Shown piece after piece: positions 8,992 to 15,384 of a stretch of DNA of 64,000 nt. The first letter of the stretch is position 1; each line of letters opens with the position of its first letter. The notes beneath the pieces were generated by a model that saw nothing but the letters and a program-made list of their open reading frames with translations, ran no database searches and had not been told where the DNA came from. Source of the stretch: JBEPTX01 sp041691795 (GTDB lineage Bacteria; Patescibacteriota; Saccharimonadia; Saccharimonadales; Saccharimonadaceae); NCBI GenBank assembly GCA_041691795.1, contig JBEPTX010000004.1, positions 79,197 through 143,196 on the forward strand. The letters run 5' to 3'. Made by a program: the position numbers and the translations under genes.

Positions 8992-9288
8992 ATGAGTGAA
9001 ATCCAATCTAACCAAGATGACTATCCAAAGGCACTTGTCCTGGTTGGACATCATGATTTCGAAATAGCGTGGGTTCAACCGTCATTTGTGATAGATGACA
9101 AATACGTGCATCCGCTTGATGATGCTCACGATGCTAAGTTCGGGCTAGAATACCAGCGCCTGCTCGCAAAAAAAGCCGCAGCGTTAAGTCTGTACGATGC
9201 GTTCAAGTGGGATGGGCCAGGTTCGATCGTAGGCGACTATATTCCAAACGTTGAACCACTTAATTATAAAGATTTTAAAGGAGAATAA
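8992..9288 (+). CDS. Unknown 98-aa protein between ssb and rpsR
   Basis: I do not recognise this protein. It starts at the ATG at 8992, 13 bases after the ssb stop, with only a weak SD, so it may depend on coupling to ssb. It is acidic and soluble, without signal peptide or membrane helix, and contains motif-like stretches such as VLVGHHDFEIAWVQPSFV and a Lys/Ala helix near residue 60. The SD of rpsR (AAGGAGAATAAAACC) lies across its last codons. Its place inside a ribosomal protein operon hints at a translation- or replication-related role, but nothing in the sequence shows it. Confidence 0.7.
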   Translation: MSEIQSNQDDYPKALVLVGHHDFEIAWVQPSFVIDDKYVHPLDDAHDAKFGLEYQRLLAKKAAALSLYDAFKWDGPGSIVGDYIPNVEPLNYKDFKGE

Positions 9289-9292
9289 AACC

Positions 9293-9499
9293 ATGGCATT
9301 AGTAAAACGATTCAAAAAAGACACTCCTGCATACTTTGACTACAAAGACGTCAAAACACTGCAGCGATTCATCAACATTTACGGACAAATCGAACCAATC
9401 AGCAAGACTGGTCTGTCTGCAAAACAACAGCGTCAATTAGCAACCGCTATCAAACGCGCACGTCACTTGGCACTATTACCATTCGTTACCCAAGGTTAG
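9293..9499 (+). CDS. rpsR: Small ribosomal subunit protein bS18
   Basis: 68 residues with the bS18 signature: FDYKDVKTLQRFINIYGQI followed by TGLSAKQQRQLATAIKRARH and LALLPF. Partner of bS6 on the 30S platform. Start at the ATG after a strong SD; the upstream frame extension is an artefact. In most bacteria rplI (bL9) follows; here the next gene, six bases on, is efp, and no rplI is present in the window. Confidence 0.97.
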   Translation: MALVKRFKKDTPAYFDYKDVKTLQRFINIYGQIEPISKTGLSAKQQRQLATAIKRARHLALLPFVTQG

Positions 9500-9505
9500 T
9501 CTGAT

Positions 9506-10066
9506 ATGTATCAGCCAACTGATCTAAAAAAGGGTGTTGTTTGCCAAATTGATGGCAAACCCTACCGTGTCACCGAATATTCCCAAAAAGTCATGGGACG
9601 CGGCGGAAGCATTGTGAATGTCAAATTGAAAAATTTGATTGATGGCAGTGTGATTCCAAAAACGTTCAAAGGCCAGGACAAGATTGAGCGCGCCGAAGTC
9701 ACCAACAGGAACGTTCAGTACCTTTATAGTGATGGTGATGATTTCCATTTTATGGATCCACAGTCATTCGAACAGTTCCAGTTGGGTGCTGATATCGTTG
9801 ATAGCGCTGCCAGCTACCTAAAAGAAGGTGATGAGCTAAACTTGCAATTTTTTGATGGCAAAGTGATCAATGTTGAACTCCCAAAGAACTTGTTCTTGGA
9901 GGTGACTTACACCGAAGACGTCGTCAAAGGTGACACGACCAGCAACGTATTAAAAGACGCGACGGTCGAAACCGGCCTGGTCGTCAAAGTCCCATCATTC
10001 ATCAAAACGGGTGATGTGATCTCGGTTGATACGACAACTGGCGAGTACCGCGAACGTAAAAAATAG
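9506..10066 (+). CDS. efp: Translation elongation factor P with Arg at the loop tip
   Basis: 186 residues, the normal length, with the three beta-barrel domains of EF-P. The factor enters the ribosomal E site and rescues peptide bond formation at polyproline stretches. The domain I loop reads V-M-G-R-G-G-S, placing Arg where E. coli has the modified Lys34 (PGKGQ). Arg at this site is known from EarP-dependent, rhamnosylated EF-P, although the flanks here differ (R-G rather than R-N). Many proteins in this window contain Pro runs (13261, 34083, 52761, 53199), so EF-P should matter. It is translated from the rpsF operon. Confidence 0.96.
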   Translation: MYQPTDLKKGVVCQIDGKPYRVTEYSQKVMGRGGSIVNVKLKNLIDGSVIPKTFKGQDKIERAEVTNRNVQYLYSDGDDFHFMDPQSFEQFQLGADIVDSAASYLKEGDELNLQFFDGKVINVELPKNLFLEVTYTEDVVKGDTTSNVLKDATVETGLVVKVPSFIKTGDVISVDTTTGEYRERKK

Positions 10067-10118
10067 AACATTCCACATCTGTTAAGATTTTACAGATGAT
10101 GATTTTTATGATATGATG

Positions 10119-10139
10119 AGCCCATGTTTGACATGGGCT
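10119..10139 (+). terminator. Possible terminator after efp
   Basis: AGCCCATG (10119-10126) and CATGGGCT (10132-10139) form an eight-base-pair hairpin 52 bases after efp. Only a short T tract follows (CTTTGGG), so termination may be weak. Confidence 0.45.
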
Positions 10140-10216
10140 CTTTGGGTAACAAAGGAGTCAGATCGCACATCTGCTGACAATCGTCAGTAGGTGAACTTCA
10201 CATACAAAGGTGAGAT

Positions 10217-11629
10217 ATGAAAAGGTTACGCGCCATTATTGTCGCGTGTTTGATGGTAGTGTTTGTGCTGGGTACGGCGACGCCTGCAATGGCAGATCCG
10301 CCGGTTATTCCCGGTATACCGACGCTTCCATCTATCCCAGAAATTTTGGGACAGATCCAGGGCGCAATCGACCAGGTGATACCGCCTGTGCCGATTCCAC
10401 CGCTGCCATCAATTGTTCCGCCGATCGCCATGCTCCCACAGGAACAGGCGTCGGCGGCGGAGCCCAACCTCGAGGCACTTCGTCTGGCGGTGATGCCATC
10501 GAACATTGGTGATCCGATGTTCGATGCATGGCCACCAGATCTAGCGAATTACCAAAATGGCCAAATCATCGAGTCACGTGATGTGACATCGGTGGCGGCG
10601 CTGTTTGTCGTGATTCCGGTTGAAAGGGTGCTGCTGCTCAAGTTCCGCACAACCGATGCCAGTGGTGCACCGTCTTTCGGGACGGCAACATTGGTGATTC
10701 CCAGAACCCCATGGATGGGGTCGGGCGATCGACCGGTGGTAGTCAACAATCTGCCGATTGACGCGCTGGGCCGCGGTTGTACGCCAAGTTATACTTTGGC
10801 GCACGGACTGTCATTCCAGACCAACATGACAGATTTTGTGCCGCCAACGACACAGTTGGCGGCACTCCGTGGCTATGCCATTCTGATCCCCGATCATGAA
10901 GGGCCGCGGATGGCGTATGCCGAACCGACTGTTGCGGGCAAGATCGTCCTGGATTCTATCCGGGCGACACGCAACTTCCTGCCTGATCAGTTTGGCGGAA
11001 GTCGGTTTGGTATAACGGGGTACTCCGGCGGTGCGATTGCCACGCATGGGGCAGTCAAGTTGATCGATGGGTACGCGCCCGAGCTCTCCGACTTGATTGT
11101 CGGGGCGGCACTGGGTGGTGTTCCGGCAGATTTTGAAATACTGTCCCGTAGCATGAACGCCAATCTGGCGTCAGGTGTGTTTATGGGCGCAGTGTTCGCA
11201 ATCGGTCGTGAGCATCCGGAAGTGTTGGCTAGGATGAACCACCTGGCACAGTGGGTGACGACGTCGCCGCTCAAAGATCAATGCCTCAGCATTTTCGCCC
11301 TTCCGGGCGTGCTGTTGTTGCCGATCGATATTGCGGCGAACATTCCTGATCCTCTCAACTCTGACTTGGCCCACCAGATTTATGGGCTGACCAAGATGGA
11401 GGGGATGAGGTCTGGGACGCCGCTATACATATATAATGGCGATCAGGAATTCTGGATCCCCGCAGTGGGAGCCGAGAATTTGTACCGCGAACAGTGCGGG
11501 CTGGATGTGCGGGCGGTCTATGCTCACGTATTTGGCGAGCATGTGATTGCTGGTGCGCTGGGTTATCTCCCTGCTATAAAGTGGTTGGACGACCGGTTGC
11601 AGGGACTGCCTGCGCCGTCTGACTGCTAG
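10217..11629 (+). CDS. Secreted lipase of the LIP (secretory lipase) family
   Basis: 470 residues with a clear Sec signal peptide (basic MKRLR, hydrophobic core, cleavage after ATPAMA near residue 27), a Pro-rich segment to about residue 75, then an alpha/beta-hydrolase. The nucleophile elbow is G-Y-S-G-G with Ser270; Asp409 (YNGDQEFW) and His442 (FGEH) complete the probable triad. The layout matches the secretory lipase family found in fungi and in mycolic-acid actinobacteria. Family members cleave acylglycerols. SD is AAAGGTGAG six bases before ATG. The gene stands alone, ends in a very strong terminator, and looks more GC-rich than its neighbours, all of which suggests horizontal acquisition. 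It may release host lipids; that is inference. Confidence 0.85.
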   Translation: MKRLRAIIVACLMVVFVLGTATPAMADPPVIPGIPTLPSIPEILGQIQGAIDQVIPPVPIPPLPSIVPPIAMLPQEQASAAEPNLEALRLAVMPSNIGDPMFDAWPPDLANYQNGQIIESRDVTSVAALFVVIPVERVLLLKFRTTDASGAPSFGTATLVIPRTPWMGSGDRPVVVNNLPIDALGRGCTPSYTLAHGLSFQTNMTDFVPPTTQLAALRGYAILIPDHEGPRMAYAEPTVAGKIVLDSIRATRNFLPDQFGGSRFGITGYSGGAIATHGAVKLIDGYAPELSDLIVGAALGGVPADFEILSRSMNANLASGVFMGAVFAIGREHPEVLARMNHLAQWVTTSPLKDQCLSIFALPGVLLLPIDIAANIPDPLNSDLAHQIYGLTKMEGMRSGTPLYIYNGDQEFWIPAVGAENLYREQCGLDVRAVYAHVFGEHVIAGALGYLPAIKWLDDRLQGLPAPSDC

Positions 11630-11632
11630 TCC

Positions 11633-11696
11633 GAGCCCTCGTTCGGGCGTAGTGTCGTTGGATTGTTCTGACACTACGCCCGATCAGGGCTCTTTT
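11633..11696 (+). terminator. Strong rho-independent terminator of the lipase gene
   Basis: Long inverted repeat: GAGCCCT (11633-11639) with AGGGCTC (11686-11692), and CGGGCGTAGTGTC with GACACTACGCCCG inside it, followed by TTTT. Unusually long for this genome. Confidence 0.88.
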
Positions 11697-11721
11697 CATT
11701 TGAAACACATCGTCTGTCATC

Positions 11722-11730
11722 TGTTACAAT
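11722..11730 (+). promoter_or_regulatory. Extended -10 box of tlyA
   Basis: TGtTACAAT ends eight bases before the ATG at 11739, so RNA would start about two bases before the start codon. A TTGAAA lies upstream, but at a long 19-base spacing. Confidence 0.6.
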
Positions 11731-11738
11731 GGGGGTGG

Positions 11739-12461
11739 ATGACAAAACTACGACTTGATGCCTATTTGGCGTATAAAAAACTGGTTCCAACGCGCTCTCA
11801 GGCCGAGAGTGCTATTCGATTGGGATCGGTGACAGTTGATGGACGAGTCGTCACTAAACCTGGAACATTTGTGAACGATAACGCAGTTGTGCGTTTGAAC
11901 GAGAGCGAACGATATGTGTCGCGAGCCGGGTTAAAGCTAGCGAGTGTGGCGCAAATTTTGAAGCTCGATTTTCGGGATAAAATTGTGTTAGATGTGGGCA
12001 GCAGCACCGGCGGATTTACCGATTATGCATTGCAGCATGGGGCAAAAAAGGTCTATGCCGTTGACGTCGGAACCGACCAATTACACCCGACTTTGCATGG
12101 TAATAAACAGATTGAATTACACGAGAAAACCGATATTCGAGATTTTCATATGCAAGACAAAGCCGATATAGTCGTCATGGATGTATCATTTATTAGTCTG
12201 CGCGAAATTTTGCCACATATTGCGCGTGAATTGAGTGGCCCTGGCACTCAAATTGCCGCTATGCTAAAACCCCAATTCGAAGCCGGACGCGATCAGACGA
12301 ATAAAGGCATTATCAAAAATGATGCCGTTCGTCGTCAGATTTTGCGCGATTTCGAAACGTGGGCCAAGCAATATTTTGTTGTGATTGATAAACGTGATAG
12401 TGATGTCGCGGGTGCCAAGGGCAATCAAGAGCGATTCTACCTCTTGATTGTTTTGCGTTAG
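11739..12461 (+). CDS. tlyA: TlyA family rRNA (cytidine-2'-O)-methyltransferase
   Basis: 240 residues: an N-terminal S4 RNA-binding domain (about 1-62, RLDAYLAYKKLVPTRSQAES) and an FtsJ-like Rossmann methyltransferase with the SAM loop VLDVGSSTGGFTDYAL (about 88-103). TlyA methylates cytidines in 16S and/or 23S rRNA in actinobacteria; the 'haemolysin' name in databases comes from the same family. The ATG at 11739 is chosen because the S4 domain begins there and a -10 box lies immediately upstream; a longer frame from 11652 would run through the lipase terminator. Substrate position cannot be read from sequence. Confidence 0.92.
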   Translation: MTKLRLDAYLAYKKLVPTRSQAESAIRLGSVTVDGRVVTKPGTFVNDNAVVRLNESERYVSRAGLKLASVAQILKLDFRDKIVLDVGSSTGGFTDYALQHGAKKVYAVDVGTDQLHPTLHGNKQIELHEKTDIRDFHMQDKADIVVMDVSFISLREILPHIARELSGPGTQIAAMLKPQFEAGRDQTNKGIIKNDAVRRQILRDFETWAKQYFVVIDKRDSDVAGAKGNQERFYLLIVLR

Positions 12462-12547
12462 TCTGAATTGTATCTATTTACTTTTATTAACATAAGTGTT
12501 ATTGTAATATTAGTAATTTTATAAAAACAAAAAAAACATCGTCCATC

Positions 12548-13123
12548 ATGAATACTCACGATAATCACCCAGTTGCCACCGTTATAAAAAGCAGTCTGAC
12601 ACATCATGATTTACCTCGGGCTGAAAATCACGATGATTTCAAAGCGCTTGCAGGCCATATGGATGCAGATGAACTCCCTGGTTTTATCGTTGCCGAGCAG
12701 GTAGAATTTGACGTTACTCACTTGGGTGAGTATTTTTCTTATACACAGCCGAATGAGGCTCAGTATATAGCCACGCCAGCCGACAAAGCAGTACAAATAA
12801 TGCACACTGACCACCGTGGTGTCTGTGCATGCGAAAATGATACAATCCGCATGCACCGCAATCTGGCCGAAAGCTCCGTAAGTGCCGTCGTGACGCTGGC
12901 ACATGTCGTGAATGAAGAGGGGCAAAGACATGCATTCGAGAGAGGAACTATTATTTCGGTTGTCGATGACCCGGAAATAGGTGCCGATATTCCACAAGCC
13001 AAATTCTATTCTGGTGTACAAAAGCCTGGTGAAAGTGTCATATTTCGACCCCGTAGTCCGCACCAATTTGTCAGCAAAGAAGAGAAAAGGAGATCTTCTC
13101 TTATCCAGGATATAGATCGATAA
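12548..13123 (+). CDS. Unknown protein, 191 aa, His- and acid-rich
   Basis: I do not recognise this protein. It has no signal peptide or membrane helix, is rich in His, Asp and Glu, and contains a Cys pair (CAC) near residue 98 and a segment ending PGESVIFRPRSPHQF. The His residues and predicted strands could fit a cupin-like beta-barrel, but no clear metal motif is visible. No SD precedes the ATG; an AT-rich stretch with TATAAA at 12523-12528 may be its -10 region. A short hairpin (ACTGCT with AGCAGT, about 13128-13149) follows the stop. It lies alone between tlyA and the small secreted protein. Confidence 0.6.
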   Translation: MNTHDNHPVATVIKSSLTHHDLPRAENHDDFKALAGHMDADELPGFIVAEQVEFDVTHLGEYFSYTQPNEAQYIATPADKAVQIMHTDHRGVCACENDTIRMHRNLAESSVSAVVTLAHVVNEEGQRHAFERGTIISVVDDPEIGADIPQAKFYSGVQKPGESVIFRPRSPHQFVSKEEKRRSSLIQDIDR

Positions 13124-13260
13124 GTGAGACTGCTAAAAACGTAAGCAGTATGTTCCGAACTCTGGCTATGCTACAGTAAAAATTGTTCAATAACTCAACT
13201 AGTTACAAGAGTTAATGGATGAACATGTTCGACCCAACAACCCCTGGAAAGGGGGGTGAA

Positions 13261-13551
13261 ATGAGTACCAAGAAAGCTCGAATTGCGGCAGCATGTGCTG
13301 CTGGCGCAATGACATTCGGGCTCGGGATTGGCTTAGCGCCAACTGCGACGGCAATGCCGGTCGGCTCGGTAGTGGTAGTTCAGGAGAATTCGCCAGGACA
13401 CCATCCACCGCCACCTCCGCATCATGATCCGCCGCCTCCACCTTGTTGTCAACAACCTCCGCACCACCAGCCTCCACCACCGCCTCCTCACCAAGTGCCA
13501 TCTTGGTGCCCGCAGGGCTTTGGATGGCTCTTCTGGTCGCTGAGCGGCTAG
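13261..13551 (+). CDS. Small secreted His/Pro-rich protein
   Basis: 96 residues. A Sec signal peptide (STKKARIAAACAAGAMTFG..., cleavage after ATA near residue 31) is followed by a mature part of about 65 residues dominated by Pro and His runs with a Cys-Cys pair, ending in an aromatic tail (FGWLFWSLSG). I chose the ATG after the SD AGGGGGG at 13246-13256; the upstream in-frame ATG has none. The leader can form CCCCT-GGAA-AGGGG, which would bury the SD. The signal peptide style and GC-rich codons look actinobacterial. The His/Pro runs could bind metal, but this is a guess. A perfect 15-bp terminator hairpin follows. Confidence 0.72.
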   Translation: MSTKKARIAAACAAGAMTFGLGIGLAPTATAMPVGSVVVVQENSPGHHPPPPPHHDPPPPPCCQQPPHHQPPPPPPHQVPSWCPQGFGWLFWSLSG

Positions 13552-13574
13552 CGAGGTAGCAATTGGGGAGAATA

Positions 13575-13614
13575 CCTCCTGACCACGTCGCCCATTTGGG
13601 ACGTGGTCAGGAGG
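13575..13614. terminator. Perfect 15-bp hairpin between convergent genes
   Basis: CCTCCTGACCACGTC (13575-13589) and GACGTGGTCAGGAGG (13600-13614) are exact reverse complements. It lies between the convergent secreted-protein gene and ychF. No long T run follows on either strand. Confidence 0.75.
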
Positions 13615-13633
13615 CCTCACAACTTTGAATTAT

Positions 13634-14710
13634 TTAGACATTAAAGCGAAACTCAACAATATCACCAGGCTGCATAATATAAGTTTTACCCTCGGTGCGG
13701 AGCTTGCCAGCTGATCTTGCTGCTGTTTCTGATCCAGCTGCGAGAAGATCGTCATAATCGACAATTTGGGCGGCAATAAACCCGCGTTCAAAATCGGTGT
13801 GAATCACGCCAGCAGCTTGCGGCGCGGTCGCGCCTTTTCGCACGGTCCAGGCACGGACTTCTTTGGGTCCAGCCGTCAGGTAACTTTGTAGTCCTAACGT
13901 GTCGTAGGCGGTGTGAATCATCTGTTGCAAACCCGTTTCCTGCACACCATAGCTGGCCAGTAGTTCCTGCGCATCCAGCACGCTCAGACCTTTTAGTTCT
14001 TCTTCTAATTTGGCGCAAACGAAGATGCTTTTTGCTGGTGCGACCATGCCACTGAGTTCAGCTTTTTCAGCATTGTCAGTCAGAGTATTTTCGTCGACAT
14101 TGAATGCGTAAATAACAGGTTTTGCGGTCAGCAAATGCAGATCAGCGATTAGTTCCATATCCAGAGAGGGAAGTTGCGACAAGGGCGTGCCTGATTCGAG
14201 GTGTCGTTTGAGTGATTCCAGGTAGGTTGCAGTTTCGCGTAGCGCCGGTTTTGCTTTGGCTTCTTTGGCGATTTTTGGAAGGCGCGTATCAATAGTTTGC
14301 AGGTCGGCTAGCATCAGTTCGGTGTTGATAATCTCGATGTCAGCCTGCGGATCAATCCGTTCCTCGACATGAACAATATCGTTGTTCTCGAACGCGCGAA
14401 CAATGTGAACAATCGCGTCACATTGACGGATATTGGCCAGGAATTTGTTACCCAAACCTTCGCCAGTACTTGCCCCAGCGACTAAACCAGCGATATCAAC
14501 GAATGTGACCGTTGCAGGAATGATCTTTTCGGCCGAATACATTTTTTGCAAAACGTCCAAACGTTCATCTGGTACAGGAACGATTCCGGTATTCGGTTCG
14601 ATCGTAGCGAACGGATAATTAGCCGCCAAAATATCATTGTTAGTCAGGGCGTTGAATAGGGTGGACTTGCCAACGTTTGGCAGGCCGACGATACCGATAG
14701 ATAAACTCAT
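13634..14710 (-). CDS. ychF: Obg-like ATPase YchF
   Basis: 358 residues, normal for YchF/OLA1, a ribosome-associated P-loop protein of the Obg family that prefers ATP. G1 is GLPNVGKST (residues 8-16). The usual NKxD G4 motif is replaced by N-V-D-E (FNVDENT), which explains the ATP preference. G3-like DIAGL is present and the C-terminus carries the TGS-like domain ending MQPGDIVEFRFNV. An SD (GGAGG) precedes the ATG directly. The start is divergent from the TPR gene at 14794. Confidence 0.97.
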   Translation of the reverse strand: MSLSIGIVGLPNVGKSTLFNALTNNDILAANYPFATIEPNTGIVPVPDERLDVLQKMYSAEKIIPATVTFVDIAGLVAGASTGEGLGNKFLANIRQCDAIVHIVRAFENNDIVHVEERIDPQADIEIINTELMLADLQTIDTRLPKIAKEAKAKPALRETATYLESLKRHLESGTPLSQLPSLDMELIADLHLLTAKPVIYAFNVDENTLTDNAEKAELSGMVAPAKSIFVCAKLEEELKGLSVLDAQELLASYGVQETGLQQMIHTAYDTLGLQSYLTAGPKEVRAWTVRKGATAPQAAGVIHTDFERGFIAAQIVDYDDLLAAGSETAARSAGKLRTEGKTYIMQPGDIVEFRFNV

Positions 14711-14780
14711 TCCTCCATTTTAACAGATCTAGGTTGTGAGCAGTATAGTGATCCTATATACTGACTGTAACAATAAGCGG

Positions 14781-14786
14781 TATAAA
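14781..14786 (+). promoter_or_regulatory. -10 box of the TPR/vWA operon
   Basis: TATAAA ends seven bases before the ATG at 14794, so transcription would begin at or one base before the start codon. Confidence 0.5.
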
Positions 14787-14793
14787 TTGCTCG

Positions 14794-15384
14794 ATGGATG
14801 ATATGGGAAAGAAATTGGTTATGTCGAGGAAACGAATCCTCATCATTGCGACGGTAGTCGTGCTATTTTTTGTTATAGCTGGAGGTTTGTTCATTTGGGT
14901 GCGGTTCTATATGACGCCGCCCGAAGCTCCAGCTGGGCAGTCCGAGCTTGATAAAGCAGCGGCCAGTTCAAAACAAGCGGCAGCTGATGGAAAATTGCGC
15001 GATACAGCTGCCCAGGACATTAAAAGCAATAATGCTGCTGCCGCTCAAAAAACATACGACGCGGCTATCAAAAATGAGGCGAGTATTGAGCGCAAAACGT
15101 TACTTTATATCGATCTGTCGGGTGTCTACTACGATGCTGGCCAGTATGATCAAGCCATTGCGGTTGCAAAAACTGCTGAGGCGGCTAACTCTGATAAATT
15201 TTTGATTGCGGATTGGTTATCAAGGATATACGAGGACCAAAAAGATTATATTCAGGCGGCGAAGTACTATAAAATCGCGGGTCAGTCGGCCAATAGTCCG
15301 CAAAACAAAACGGCGATCAACAAGGCCTATTACGATGGCAAAGCAGACGAAATGACCAAGCTTGCTGCAGGGGGCACACAGTGA
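14794..15384 (+). CDS. Membrane-anchored TPR protein
   Basis: 196 residues: a short cytoplasmic N-terminus, one membrane helix (about 14-34, ILIIATVVVLFFVIAGGLFI), an Ala/Lys/Gln-rich helical region, and two or more TPR-like helical pairs (for example LLYIDLSGVYYDAGQYDQAI and IYEDQKDYIQAAKYY). TPR proteins mount other proteins. It overlaps by four bases (GTGA) with the large vWA gene and lies just before the pil operon, so a role in assembling or anchoring the vWA protein or the pilus is likely (inference). The ATG at 14794 is preferred for its promoter position; later in-frame ATGs exist. Confidence 0.8.
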   Translation: MDDMGKKLVMSRKRILIIATVVVLFFVIAGGLFIWVRFYMTPPEAPAGQSELDKAAASSKQAAADGKLRDTAAQDIKSNNAAAAQKTYDAAIKNEASIERKTLLYIDLSGVYYDAGQYDQAIAVAKTAEAANSDKFLIADWLSRIYEDQKDYIQAAKYYKIAGQSANSPQNKTAINKAYYDGKADEMTKLAAGGTQ

